From: Trebouxia sp. TZW2008
Lineage: Eukaryota > Chlorophyta > Trebouxiophyceae > Trebouxiales > Trebouxiaceae
Direction of reading: 5' to 3'
DNA length: 64,000 nucleotides
Assembly (NCBI GenBank): GCA_002118135.1
Contig: BDIU01000047.1
Span: forward strand, 186,001-250,000
This document shows, piece by piece, positions 1-11,948 of the stretch. Each line of letters begins with the position of its first letter. Positions within the stretch are counted from its first letter, which is position 1. Both the position numbers and the translations under genes were made by a program. A model generated the notes under the pieces. That model worked only from the letters and a program-made list of their open reading frames with translations. It ran no database searches and was not told the DNA's origin.

Positions 1-613
1 GTATGAATTGTACAAATTGCCACGCAAGTGTTGAGCATAGCAGTGGCATAGATCAGGCCAGAGAATATCTTGGCAAACGTCAAGGCATGTTCCAGGCTGT
101 CAAATCTTTGCGTGTCATGTGTGCTCCCATACCTCCTCTTTCGAGCCAGCAAGACAGAGCATGTTGGATGCCGGGAACTTGGAAGCTTTTGTTCAGCTCT
201 GCTAGACACCAGTAGCCTTCCCAGAACACCTCTATGCTGCACTGAAGCAGCAGATGCTGTTTGCGAAACTGCGAGACACGCACTGCATACCAATCCTCTT
301 AAGCTTACCAAGCTGATGAAAGCACATCGGCTTGCAATAGCTCACGCAGCCTGGATCGAGACTCCTGTTTGACGAAAGGTAGTATGACCGACACAGGAGT
401 GATGACACAGAGACACGATTCGTCTGCGTAGGCCACAAGACCTGCAAGCGGCACCATGAGTCACGAAACAGTCACCGCAAGGCGTAATTCAATATGCAAT
501 ACCTGAAGCTGATGTTGTTGTGACGCCATCTTCAGCTTGATGGAAGGCTCTGCCAGACGCTTTTGCAAGTCGTGGGTCTGATCCTTTGACTCGCACACAT
601 GCGGCTGCAGCCT
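1..613 (-). CDS. Edge fragment of an unrecognised gene (candidate exons only)
   Basis: Minus-strand reading suggests three pieces of one gene that runs off the left edge. A piece at about 613-503 encodes a charged helical stretch (SKDQTHDLQKRLAEPS) and ends at a GT donor. A piece at 364-309 encodes ESRSRLRELLQADVLSSA between an AG and a GTAAGC donor. An open frame from 282 to 1 ends in a hydrophobic stretch (FAKIFSGLIYATAML) that could be a membrane segment. The weak point is the 26-nt gap between the last two pieces, too short for a normal intron, so at least one boundary is wrong. I do not recognise the family and assign no function. Confidence 0.28.
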
Positions 614-917
614 GCATACATGCATCAGGCATGCAAAGCAGCAGTGCCTGCTGAGCGTTTGCGACAGTGGTGACCTGGCACAAAGGCGCCGCACACACAC
701 ACCATGAGTCATACTGGTCATCCAAAAATGAGATTGTGCGTATCTGCTAGTGTATCTATCTGCAACGGCCGAGAAGACCTACCGCCTGCTGCGCGCTTTG
801 CTTGAAGTCGTTATCGTTCCAGCTCTCCAAGCAGATCTAAAGCATCCGGCACTACTGTACATTTTGCACCCGCCGCCGCAGCCAAGCAGTCCGGAAAGAC
901 TACAGCTTGTACAGATC

Positions 918-1710
918 ATGGCCGTTGCGTCGGTACTGACGTCGCAGCCTGGGCTCGTCAGGCCTCGAGCAGCCTTGAGCAGAAGACAAGTCGTCGTCAG
1001 GAGCAGCTCGTCACCGAATAGACCTGAAGCCCCACGGCCCCGTGTGCCGGAAACAAATTTCCTTCAACAACTGAAGTCAGGAGCGAACAATTTTTCCGAG
1101 GTAAACCGACTCTCAGCGTTAGGTCGCAAGAGCAGATGCATCAGCCGTTCCAGGCTGCATTGTGCCCTGTGTCGCCAAATTGCTTAGCCTGTTGCCTGTC
1201 TGCAGAGATATGACATTCTCAGTACAAGTGCTGGAGCGCTAGTCTGCACCAGCTTTTTCTGGTCAAGGCATGCTTCTGGGCTCAATGCTATGCTGCAAGT
1301 ATGCTGACTTGTCGTGTGTAGTCACGCATGGTATTTCAACTTTGCGCAAAGCTTGAAGTCTTACTTTTGCTGGCAGGGGACAAGACCCAATGGAGGCCTT
1401 GTGGATCACGTTTTGTGCAACAATAGCTGGTCTGGTGAGTTGCCAAACTCTCACTGTCGTGCCACTGATGTGGCAATGCTTGCATCACGATTTACCTGCA
1501 GTGCGCTTTAGCTCCATTTTGCATTGTATTTGCATTGTGCAGTGTGTGTTGCGTGCCCTTACAGAGAAAGGACAACTAATGATCTTCACCCCATTAGGCG
1601 TCATAACAAAAGCCTCTGTCTACGAAAGCCCTCAGAGCCTTGCAGCTGACAATGACCTTTGTAATACATTGCAGGTCCTAAACGAGCTCCTTTTTGGGCA
1701 GGAGTCTTGA
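918..1710 (+). CDS. Small plastid-targeted membrane protein, unknown function
   Basis: Four exons join in phase: 918..1100, 1206..1261, 1377..1434, 1675..1710, giving 110 residues. The ATG at 918 starts a typical plastid transit peptide, rich in Ala, Arg, Ser and Val and almost free of acidic residues (MAVASVLTSQPGLVRPRAAL...). Residues about 60-110 form the conserved-looking part, RYDILSTSAGALVCTSFFWG then QDPMEALWITFCATIAGL, with one or two hydrophobic segments and a short acidic end (NELLFGQES). Exon 2 has a tempting later donor at 1299, but only the GT at 1262 gives the right phase into GQDP. I infer a small plastid (perhaps thylakoid) membrane protein and do not recognise a named family. 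Confidence 0.6.
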
Positions 1711-3695
1711 CTGCGCCACTCTGAATGAATCTACATGTCCAGCATGTATACTGTGCCAACACACCACCACGGCTACTGTCTGCAACACAAACAGCAGATC
1801 TGTGTACACAAGCGGCCATATATTCAGTTTTCAGCAACCACTAGTGATTGCTTTCATCAGCTCAGAGATCCTCAGCATAGTTGACAGTGAGTGAAAGCAA
1901 GATTGTATATTCAAATGTATGTTGTTTCCTGACGAGCAGGACTCTGTGTTTGTATTGAGCAGCTCACCAGCTGCGTCAAGATGTAGATCAATTTTGCCTG
2001 TTCCAGGATTGATGTAGGCTGACAGCTCTTCTGTCTGACTGTGACTTGACTTGATTTGTGTCATGTGTAAAGGTGTGACAGATGTTGTAAATAATTTGCT
2101 GACTATGCATCAAACAAAGTACAGCACAATCATTGCCCTGCAATGCATAAGCCTCACTGAGAGAGGGCAGCCTAAACTGTGATGCTGTGTTGCAATTGTT
2201 TGTAGTGAGGCAAGATTGCTCCTATGCATTGAACGCGCTGCACACATCAATTGCAGAGAGTGATCGAGGCGTAGTCTCGCACACTTTCTGTAGCACTAGG
2301 CAAACAGGCCGCGGCATAAATTCTGCATGCAGCTTCTTTGTAGACTGTTCGTACTGCTGTTAGTGTCACACCTTGAGGTGTACAATCTTGTACATGTGCT
2401 GCGCCAGAAGGGTCTTGCATGGTGTGTCACAACGTCAACTGCCTCAGCAGCCTTCCAAGTAGCCAAGCGAAATTGTATTGCAACACACAGAGGCCATCTC
2501 TGTAGCAGCTTTTGCATTCAATTTGGGGGCACAGCGTCAATTGGCAAGGCAAGCAGTGTCTAACTAGAACAATGTATCCCTGCTTGTGGTGACAATATCA
2601 GCAGCCAATCAGCTGAACCTCGATCATAGGTTGTGTCATGTACAGCATGCAAATTGACACTTCTGATGATCTCGACATGTGCATACACCTTTTTTGCACA
2701 GGAAGGTGCATCAGATAATCTCAGCAGGCATTCATGCTTTGCGAGTACTGCACAGCGCCAGTACATCAGCTCTTGATGATTAGCCACATCAATTGAGCTA
2801 CAGCTCCAGTAGTACCATGAATGCTCATTACAAGATTTGGATCACAAAATGAATCCAGTCTAACAAACCAAATATTCAGCAACCAGTCGACCAGTCAATC
2901 GATTGATCAAATGAATTATTTCAGGAAACCAATCCTGGGGAGCATGTTGTTATGTGACGACATAGCAGCATCTGGTGGTTGAACTCATATTACGTTTATC
3001 ATCACAACCAAACGCTTTTCAAGAGGGGGCGAATGTCACGGATTACCGTCACTACATCGTCAATACAATTTACATGCTGATGATTACTCATCACTTCTTC
3101 CGCTTATCAGACCTGCACATCAACCACCAGTGTTATCTCATGAGTGTTGATCAACACTCCCTATTCACGGAAGTTACTGTGTGACAAGCGCAGACTTGTC
3201 ACACAACTGCAAGGTGCTGCTGCTAGAGTTTGTGGTCAACCCTAGCGTAAAGCCATCCTGGCGTTTACATCTGCTGCGTGCGTTTCAAGACTTGCATGCA
3301 CAGCTGTTCTGCTCTGTTCCTGTGGCGCTGATTTGGTCATCACAGGCCTTTGTGAGTGATTCTGCCTCTGCATGCTCTGATGCTGTCACCCCACTGTTGC
3401 TCGTGGATCAAACTGCAGCAGCAATTTTCTGTACGACACGCATGCATGGATCTTTTCCAAATCCAGAAGCAGGATGAGGTCAGGAGCTGGACAAAGCACG
3501 CTGCCAGGCTGGCTTGGACAGGCCTGCTGTGGTGCTTTGCTCAATCGTTTCTAGGGACACAAGCTTGTGAATCTCAATGTACGCAATCCAGCCTTCATCT
3601 TAATCTGTTACGACCTGATCTAGCGCATTCAGCGACTCGAAGACATCCCTCAGCAAGTGCGACAGTAACAGACGTCCAGCTTGAGCAACATCACA
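1711..3695. other. Intergenic stretch, no supported gene
   Basis: This 2-kb stretch holds the 3' flank of the small membrane-protein gene and the 5' flank of the antenna gene. Short open frames occur on both strands (for example 3181-3477 plus) but none shows splice-consistent extension or a recognisable motif. I see nothing else in it. Confidence 0.5.
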
Positions 3696-6004
3696 ATGGC
3701 TGCTCAGTGTATGACAACATCTCTCCTCGGCAACGTTACCGGCCTCAAGAATGCGGCCCCAGTCAGGCCAAGGGTGCGATACGTCTTGTCGAATGATTAT
3801 CTGTTTCGCAATGCTCTTGGTCTCACATCATGAGCCTGATGGAGGCATCGCGTCAAGCCTGCTTGACCCGAACACTGCACTCTTGCTGAAACCCCTGCGA
3901 TCGACATGGCTTGATGGCCTTGATGTGCTGCACAGGGCACGCGCCAGGTCACAAGAGCGTCCGTGGACTGGTATGGTCCAAGTAAGTTACCTTGTGAACT
4001 GCGATGCTGTGAAGAGCAACATGTCACCGACTGACGTGCCTGTCGTTTGCTGCAGACCGTGCAAAGTTCCTGGGACCGTTCTCGTAAGTCTTGGCGTCAG
4101 ATAGGCTGCATGGTTCATTGGCAAGCTGCCTGAGCAACTGCCTTGACTTTCAACTCAGTGGCTAAGCAGCTTGCTGTTGTAGAGAGAGCAACACCCCAGA
4201 GTACTTGAACGGTGAATTTGCCGGAGACTATGGCTGGGACACAGCTGGCCTGTCAGCAGACCCTCAGACTTTTGCCAGGCATGTACTGCTGCCATCAAGC
4301 TGTGCACTTTGCATGCAAGTTTCAGGCACAGCTGATGAAATGCATATATTGGGGACTGCAGGTACAGAGAGGTTGAGGTGATTCACGCTAGGTAAGTCTG
4401 TCTGCTCTTGTGCGTAAGGCATGTCATGGTCACAGCTATGCACAGTATGCAGCATCAAGTCAAACAGCTCGCATTGCTGGCAGCATCCCCTGTGATTTTG
4501 GTTTTATGCCTGTGGCACTTTCTTCCGTGCTTGCACTTCACAAACATGATGCAACAGGTGGGCCATGCTTGGTGCTCTGGGATGCGTCTTCCCAGAATTT
4601 CTCAGCGACCAGTTTGGCATTTCATTCCAGGAGCCAGTCTGGTTCAAAGCAGGAGCTCAGATCTTTGACAACGATGGTATGTTTGCAGTAGCCAGTTGCT
4701 GAGTGATGGTGTGTTGACTCGGACTGTACTCAGTCATGTCAAGCATGAACATCCTAGTTGTGCTTGGCAGCTGTAGATATTAGTCAGCCCTTCTAGCTGC
4801 ACCCTGCTAGCCACACGCCAGCGCTCTATTTGGAACCACAAATAGCTCTGCACTTCTGCTAGTTGAACGCACACTTTTGGAGTCGTCTGCTTGTAAATAT
4901 AAGCTGTGTCACTCATCACAAGACTTGCACACTTTTGCTCAACACTAATGTGAGGTCTGGCACATAGATTTTGGGTGGCAAGACGTAGGTCTGTATTGAC
5001 TGCAGGTCTAAACTACCTGGGCAACTCAAACTTGGTCCATGCTCAGTCCATCATTGCAACTCTAGCAGTGCAGGTATGGACGTTCTCCTGATTGCAGTAC
5101 TTGTAGTGCAGCTGTTTTATGAGATGATGCAGTGTGGGGGATCTCCTGCCTGTGCACTGAGCGTTTGAGCAGGTGCACAGGCAGGAGAATGTGTGCATTC
5201 CTTTAGAGCCCAGCACTGAACCTCACAACGAAAAGCACCTATGTCAATTGCCTCAGACCATATATGTGATCCAGGTAACAAACAGGCGAGTCAACCCATT
5301 TAGTGCTGCTATTGACTTCAGGTCATCTTGATGGGTGGTGCTGAATCTTACAGAGCTAACGGTGGTGGTCCCGGTGTTGAGGGCCTAGGTACGCCCAAAC
5401 TTTCAAAGCGGCTGCACTGCCTTGTATTGATGTCTCTGATGTCCTCTGACAACTTGAGCATGCATTGTTGCCTGTGATCTCTCACAGTGGAGTGGCAGGC
5501 TTAGCCATTTGTCAGCAACTGTATACAGTTGCCATGGTTCAGAAGTAATGCCCTTTGACCAAGCAAAAGCTGTTGCACTGCAGACAAGCTATACCCAGGT
5601 GGCCCTTTTGACCCCTTGAACCTGGCTGATGACCCAGACTCGTTTGCTGAGCTGCGTGTGAAGGAGATCAAGAATGGCCGTTTGGTAAGCAAGCCTTGTA
5701 CTGTTGCATTTCCACTATTGCATAAGGCACAGACTGCATTAAGGCTTGTGCACCCGCAGACGCGTATACTATCTGTGTGATACAGTGCGGGTCGACCTTA
5801 CTAGAGTTGCACAGAACTTACTGCCTAATTGATTGTCCTGATGTTTCGCAGGCCATGTTTTCCATGTTTGGCTTCTTTGTCCAAGCCATTGTAACAGGAA
5901 AGGGACCAGTGGAGAACTTGCTAGACCACATCTCAGACCCCGGCAATGTCAACGGTTTCTCACAGTTCTACGCAACTAATTTCAACCCATCCCAGCTTCA
6001 GTGA
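3696..6004 (+). CDS. Chlorophyll a/b-binding antenna protein (Lhcb, LHCII/CP26-like)
   Basis: Ten exons join in phase to 261 residues: 3696..3773, 3936..3981, 4056..4083, 4183..4278, 4362..4391, 4558..4676, 5006..5073, 5322..5388, 5584..5684, 5852..6004. It is a thylakoid light-harvesting protein of photosystem II with three membrane helices. Residues 1 to about 35 are a plastid transit peptide. The mature start has the WYGP motif used in trimer contacts, followed by [18 protein letters not shown]. Helix 1 carries the chlorophyll-ligand motif [16 protein letters not shown], helix 3 carries [19 protein letters not shown], and the usual lumenal loop lies between. VILMG in helix 2 leans towards CP26, but the exact Lhcb class is uncertain. 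Intron 4 (4279-4361) must use a GC donor (AG|GCATGT) to encode the conserved Arg-Tyr. Intron 7 holds a perfect hairpin. Confidence 0.95.
5142..5188. repeat. Perfect 16-bp inverted repeat in an Lhcb intron
   Basis: Arms at 5142-5157 and 5173-5188 are perfect reverse complements separated by 15 nt, inside intron 7 of the antenna gene. The transcript would fold into a stable stem-loop. It could be a small-RNA-like hairpin or the end of an old element; the sequence does not decide. Confidence 0.85.
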
Positions 6005-6829
6005 GCTACACCATCCGTTTGTCTTTTACTGCAGCCTTAGTTTTAGGTGAAACGTTCGTGTGCAGGTTGCTATTTTGCAGTGAAATGACTTGACAGCTGG
6101 TTCTGCATCGTTTCCGCCTTCTATGCTAGCAGTGAGCAGCACAGCAGGCATTGTTCACATGAGAGGTCAGCAGACGCATGTTTTTGTGTTGAGATTGAAG
6201 CTTTTCTGACGTGTTCTGCCATCTGTAATAGCTGCTGCAGCTGTGATACTTTGCTACAACATCAAGGTTCCGGCCACAATTTGCAACCCCGGAACAACAG
6301 GCTGATCAACATGCTTCAGCATTGAACTGCATACATTACATGGCAAACCCACCTGCTTGATTGACTGCCAGTATTGCAATGCGCTTGTGAATGCATGGCT
6401 CTAGGCTTGAGACGTACAAGTTACAGTGAACTGCAATTTTCTTTTGGTTGAAGTGCGCTGAAATGTGCCAGGGGACAGATAAGCTCATGGCCATGTCAGT
6501 CTTAACAGTTGGGGTCGAACCTCATGCGTGACCCAACACGCAAGCAATGTATTGCATGTCTGAGCTATTACAGCAGATGGCCGTGGGAACAGGCACAGCA
6601 GTATCAGCAGCAAAACAGATTTGCTGATGGAGCATATACAGTTGAAGAGAGAATTTGAGCAAGCTGGCATGTGACGTCCAAGGTTCAAGCTAACACTGAG
6701 CAAAAGCTTCATGGGCGATCTTGCAACAAAACACTCATATACACAAAAATGCAGAAGGGATTGAAATTCGGTGCACATGTTGTGGGACATGCAAGAGAAC
6801 TGCAGCAGACTGCTGGACACATTGGCACA
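6005..6829. other. Convergent 3' flanks of Lhcb and RBX1
   Basis: This region lies between the stop codons of two convergent genes and should contain both 3' UTRs. Only short, unsupported open frames are present. Confidence 0.5.
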
Positions 6830-7294
6830 TTACTCCACAGCCATAGAGCCTCCTGGGAGAATTTTCTCAATCTTGGCAAACTCCCATTCCTTGTTGCACA
6901 GCGGGCAAGCACTTCTTGTCTTCAGCCATCGTTGAATGCAGTCCAGGTGAAACACATGGCCACAATTACCCCATGCAATACTCAAGCCAGGATGGTCGGC
7001 GTCACCAGTAGGATTAGCTTGGTACTCAATACTAGGTTCATACAGATTGTTTCGGCAAATTGCGCAAGTGTCTGTGCAAATAGCCCAGGACCACATGGCT
7101 ACAGCATTCCACTTCTTGATCTCAAACCGCTTGCCAAACTTCTCTTTGCCCTGAAACAGCACTCCAGTCAGATTGAGCAACTAGAGCGTAGAAGCAACAG
7201 GAGCTTGTTGTAAACAAAATTTGAGTCTTGCCTTTTTCTTGTCGTTCTCCTCCTCCTGTACTTCGACATCCATCGCTTCTACTTCGTCCGCCAT
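6830..7294 (-). CDS. RBX1: RBX1-type RING-H2 subunit of cullin-RING ubiquitin ligases
   Basis: Two exons, complement of 7232..7294 and 6830..7150, encode 127 residues. RBX1 binds the cullin C-terminus and recruits the E2 enzyme in SCF and related ligases. Residues 1-21 are the acidic start [20 protein letters not shown]. The cullin-binding strand follows ([20 protein letters not shown]), then the RING with [16 protein letters not shown] and [10 protein letters not shown]. Compared with animal and plant RBX1, the four ligands of the third zinc ion appear replaced (a Ser, a Tyr, a non-Cys near GLSIAWG, and Asp in FHLDC), and the Asp of CPLDN is Cys as in an ordinary RING. The C-terminus is about 13 residues longer than usual. 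The intron has a GC donor (AAG|GCAAGA) with no usable GT nearby. Confidence 0.93.
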
Positions 7295-8589
7295 CTCTCC
7301 GCAACTGACCTAAACCGGCCCCTGCGACACAGCGGTGTCAGCAATCGGTGAGCCGTGTGACATGTATTGTCCTGTATATCATGAACAACAATGCAGCCGA
7401 TCAGGAACACGACGAAGCGCTGTCGCGCTTTCAAAGCCTGGGAAAGGTTATAGTTATAGACAGATCAGAGAAAGGATGTCACTGCATACCTGCCTTTGTC
7501 CTTCGGACGCTGGTCGTAGCTTGGCGCGAATGATATCGCAGACTGGGAGCACTGAATAGCTCAGAGCGTCGAAGTCGATGAGTCAGTTGCGATGCAATAC
7601 ACCGCAGCGGCAATTGCCAGACTCGAGACATGGTGAATGGCTCTCATGCCCTTCTTCTTCGGTGCTTCTTCTTCGGTTCTCATATCAGAAGTCATGCAGG
7701 GAGGGCAGGAATGCCCTCCCTGCATGACGAGGGCAGGAATGCCCGAGCTACAGATTGCACGTATGATCAACAGTGCAAACCCAATCAGGTAGAGCAGCAT
7801 GCATAGCACTTTGATTGCCTTTGCAGAGCATCATCAACACTAATGCTGCTAGGTAAAGGATGCTTCATATAAAGTTCAGTGATGGAATTCTTCAATATCC
7901 CAGGCTAACAAGAGCCCAGCGTGCATGTTAAGAAACGCAATGCAATCAAGTTTTCATGGGTGCGTTTGTTGAACATCAAGCCAGCAATCAGTTGATCAAC
8001 AGTCAATCTACGCATAAAGAAACAATCTTCCCCTACAGTCTCTATTGCCATCACACCATTACACATCTGCTGCGTACAAATGAAGTTCTACACCTACCAA
8101 GCTGTAAAGGGAACACATAGCATCCCTGATTACCAAAAAGGGCATCAAATGCAACAGTACTTTACTAAGTCAGGCTAACTTTGTCCGTTACACAGCTGTC
8201 GAACAGCTTCCATTTGGTGCATGCTTGTCAGGCTGCTTTTAGGCATGGATGCCTTGCACAAACATGACATCCCATTGGGAACCATTGCTACGCTGCTGAT
8301 TGACCACATACGCTTGTGTGATGGTAATCGTGATGGTATCTTTCACAGTAACTCCCAGTGAAGCGTACAGGTGTGGCAGAAGGCTTGCAACATCAAGTCA
8401 GTACACAAATAGCTTGATCCAGTGTGACTGTCACCATGGGCTTGCTGCTCTCTGCTTTGACATCATTGCCTGCCAATGTTGGCATGGCTTGGTGCCACCT
8501 GTCTTACATGTTACGCTGCCCTACGCTTTCCTGCGCCGACTGAAGTGCACAGCATTTGGTCAGTGTGAGGCCTGCCAGCTAACAATGTG
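7295..8589. other. Intergenic; possible short first exon at 7381
   Basis: An ATG at 7381 opens MNNNAADQEHDEALSRFQS, followed by a possible donor after 7446. Read through, it makes a 50-residue frame ending at 7533. No downstream exon could be joined, so I do not call a gene. A perfect palindrome lies at 7691-7728. The rest, including 7800-8589 beside the WEE1 stop, shows no supported coding sequence. Confidence 0.35.
7691..7728. repeat. Perfect palindrome, 17-bp arms, 4-nt loop
   Basis: Arms 7691-7707 and 7712-7728 are exact reverse complements around a GGAA loop. The arm contains CAGGGAGGGCA, and a degenerate third copy (GAGGGCAGGAATGCC) follows directly. It lies between RBX1 and WEE1, outside any exon. 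Confidence 0.9.
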
Positions 8590-11500
8590 TCAAGCAACCC
8601 TTGAAGGCTGCAGGTTTAGTCCACCAAAGCCATGCTGTGGCTTGTTCTCCTTTTGAGCACGTTTTGCAAACAGTGAAGATGACAAGATTTTCTCTGGACT
8701 AGGACGGTCAGCTGGGTTGGAACTCATCAGAGATCTGATGAGGTTGACTAGGACAACGTTTGTGGTTGGCAGCATATTGATTCTGCCCTGTCTCAGTGAC
8801 TGGTATGTGCCGCCGCCTGCAATAGAAAACACAACGTACTTGATAATGCTGTCACAATCAGCAACACAACTGCGACAAAGCATGGCAGCAGCTGGCAGTT
8901 GCGTGACATCAAACAAATTGACATCGGCCTCATGCTGCCACCGCCACAAACAGCATGTACTGCAATGCAGATGCAATTGAGTAACAAATTATGCCAGAAA
9001 TTTACCTGTTGGCAGGTCCTGCAGGGTGACCAGCTCATACATGGTAATTCCCAGCATGAACATGTCTGCTTTGTGCAGATCAGTCACAGTCCCTTGTAGC
9101 ACCTCTGAGGGAATGTACCTGACATGACAGCAGCAAGCGCTCAGCTAAAGGCTCTTGTGAGTTGATGGTGATCAGGCTCATTGCAGATGGGAGCAGAAAA
9201 ATTGCGTGAACCACCTTGCAACATTCTGTTTATGGCTGCCATGCTTGCTACAACATCTGAGCAGAGTTCTGATCTCTTTGAGCTGCAGTCATGGAGAGGG
9301 CAGTGCAAGATTCCTTAGCGCAAGCCTGCTTGCATTTGTGTGAAGTATGCNNNNNNNNNNNNNNNNNNNGCATACTTCACACAAATGCAAGCAGGCTTGC
9401 GCTAAGGAATCTTGCACTGCCCTCTCCATGACACCAGTGCTTGCTGGAGCAAGTCAGCATTGTGCATTGTGAGCTGACAGGTATTTGGCATACTGCAAAT
9501 GAATGCGAAAAGGTTTAGCATGACATACCTTGCATCGCCCTCTTCATAGCTGCCATGCTTGCTGGAACAGCTGGAAGCAGCAAGCCCAAAGTCGCCAAGC
9601 TTGTAGTTTGTTTCGTCCAGCACATATATATTGTCTGGCTTCACATCCATATGTGCCATGTTTTTGGCATGCATATGCTGCAGTGCCAAGGCCATCTGCA
9701 ATCACACAGTCTGCTTAATTAGCCATGTCAGCACGCTACTATGACAAGTCTTTCAGGCTTTTAAACTTGGTGCTGCCAGTTGGCCCTAACACTGTGTTGC
9801 TGCAAGGGAAGCTGAATACCAGCACATACAAGCAGTGCAGGGTGGAACAGAAGCATTGTATCTAGCCAAAAACTGCTATCAAACATGTGTTAATGTGTAT
9901 GCTGCAGCATGCATGACAAAAATCTATGACGAGCCACCCACATCAACAGTCCAGCTACCACATGGTTTCTTTCTTTGATCTCAGACATTCTGACCCATGA
10001 TGCTTAATAAGCTATCTGTCTAAGCTGATTGACATACTGGCCATGCTATGACAAGCATGCTAGCCAGCGTGGCCGTCAACGAAGGCAGGGTGCCATTGCT
10101 GACAACAATGCTGACACAGAGACATGGCTTACAGCACTGATGCTAAGAGAGCCAGCAATAGCGCATGCAATGCATCTCATGCCATCACAGCATAGCACAG
10201 GCAGTTAAGCCTTAATCAGTAAACGAGAGGCAACAGACAGCTTGCTCCTGGACAGCAGCGCATGCACACAATCAAATGAAACAGTATGTGGAGTGGCAAA
10301 GTAAGGCGTCTCAGATGCTGTGGAGCCCCGGCATGTTCATTCAGGGGACTTGCTGTGCATGTCACCTGGCGCAAGAGCTCCACAAGGTCAGCCTCTTTCA
10401 TGTGAGTCTTCAGAAACTTTAAGTTTCCCAGGCTGGTGTCACAAGCTTCCAGCTGAATGTACAAGTGCTCACCCTCCTCACCCACATTCTTCTCAATCCA
10501 GGCCGTATGATACTGGACAATGTTGGGGTGGCTGCCTACAGCTGCCAATGCATGGACCTCCTGTCACAGCGTGCATGCATACTTGCTGGCATTGAAGTTA
10601 TGGCTTCACAGCAAAAGCGTTATTCATCATGCTGGCAAGCTGGCGATGGTACAAGCCTTCTTAAGCAACAGTTGCAGGGTGACGTGCATTTGCTGATGAA
10701 GGCTTGCATGATGACACACTTTTGGTACGCAATCTGCCTTGGTCTTTCTTGCTGAATGCATACACAGCATTGGCTGCTGGCACAAGCAGGAACTCACCTG
10801 CACCCACTGTCTCTTGGTAGCATCAGAGCATACACGATGGGTTGAGCGTTTTACCGCATAGTTGATGCCATCGAGGCGGTGCTGAGCTAGGTACACTTTG
10901 CTGAAATTGCCTGATCCGAGCAGCCTGAGCTCCTTGAACTCAGCCCTACGTTAGCATACTGTCAGGAAAATGGCAGCATCAGTAGACATTCAGTAGAATG
11001 GCAGCGTCAGCACAAACTCAGTATAACAGCAGCGCCAGCTCACAGTCAGTGCGATGGCCATGTCAGCGTATAGACGGTAGGATGGCAGCATCAGCACAGA
11101 CTGACGATGTGCAACACATGGGATGACATAGGCTGGTTGTGGTGCTCACGACTGACCTGTATCTTGACGCAGGGGGCGGGGCTCTAGGCAGAGGCACAGA
11201 TGCATCCTCCTGGCCATGCAGGAAGCTATTTCGCAAACAAGGAGGTGACTGGTAGCGCTTTCTGAGCACTTTGCGACTCTGTGGTACCGGGAATGCACCA
11301 TTACTCAGACCGTTGGCATGCATGCCTGTCAGTCAGCAGACTCAATGAACAATGGCTGGGTATGCAGGGTGCGCACAGCTTGTGACACTGCAAACAATGC
11401 TTACCTCGCTCTGGCTGACTCAACTGACTGCAACTTGGCTGACTGCTGCTGTCTTCCAAGTAAGCAGCTGCAGCAGAATGCACACATGTCATGCCGCTGT

Positions 11501-11948
11501 GAGTGTACACAATTTGTGCAGCAAAAAGATCTTACTCGCATTTCTGGGGCGTTTGATTCTGTTTGGAGACAATGGTGCAGGAGACCTTAGCTGCACAGCA
11601 GATGGGTCAGCTGCATTTTCCAGAACATCAAACTGCTGATCTTGAGGAGTGGCATAGTCTGGCGTGCTGCAGCAGGCATGTAGAATAAGTTTTGTGCACC
11701 ACATGCAATAATGTACTGCAAGTAGACAGAGTACTGGCAACCTACCCTAGAAAACCATCTTGCGTGAAAGTTTCTCCAGCTTCTTGCTGTGAGCAGGTCC
11801 AGGGCTGTCGTTCTGCGATATCTGTGTCTTGCGAAACAGCCATAGGATCCTGACTGACGAGATTGCATTGTTCCAGAGCAGACGAGAGGTTTTGTGAGGC
11901 GCTTGGCTGCGACGACTGCGAAAAGTGCAAGTTCCCTCGGGCAAGCAT
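8590..11948 (-). CDS. WEE1: WEE1-family cell-cycle inhibitory kinase
   Basis: Eight exons on the minus strand join in phase to 450 residues: 11948..11746, 11666..11536, 11325..11157, 10945..10798, 10560..10366, 9695..9529, 9118..9006, 8816..8590. WEE1 phosphorylates the inhibitory site of CDK1-type kinases and delays mitosis. The first ~165 residues are a Ser/Pro/Gln-rich regulatory tail with a possible CDK site in RSPAPLSPNRIKR. The kinase domain follows: P-loop LLGSGNFSKVYLA, catalytic Lys in NYAVKRS, HPNIVQYHTAW, catalytic loop HMDVKPDNIY, GDFGLA, and RYIPSEVL in place of APE, as in WEE1 (family knowledge). The tail LPTTNVVLVNLIRSLM...NPADRPSPEKIL also fits. Intron 9119-9528 contains an N-gap inside an inverted repeat. 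The gene lies head to head with CDC20. Confidence 0.93.
9288..9432. other. Assembly gap (N 9351-9369) flanked by perfect 63-bp inverted repeat
   Basis: Bases 9288-9350 and 9370-9432 are exact reverse complements on either side of 19 Ns. The whole structure lies inside a WEE1 intron, so the protein model is unaffected. A palindrome ending exactly at a gap is more likely a mis-joined or hairpin-read contig end than natural DNA. Confidence 0.9.
10962..11115. repeat. About five degenerate ~29-bp tandem repeats in a WEE1 intron
   Basis: The motif ATGGCAGC(A/G)TCAGCACA recurs about every 29 bases at roughly 10966, 10997, 11027, 11055 and 11083, within the intron 10946-11156. Confidence 0.6.

Noticed and set aside
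283..308. A 26-nt intron in the left-edge gene
   Set aside because: Too short for normal splicing; more likely a wrong exon border in a fragment I cannot complete.
6671..7213. 180-aa plus-strand open frame
   Set aside because: It lies opposite the well supported RBX1 exon and has no family motif; it is an antisense shadow.
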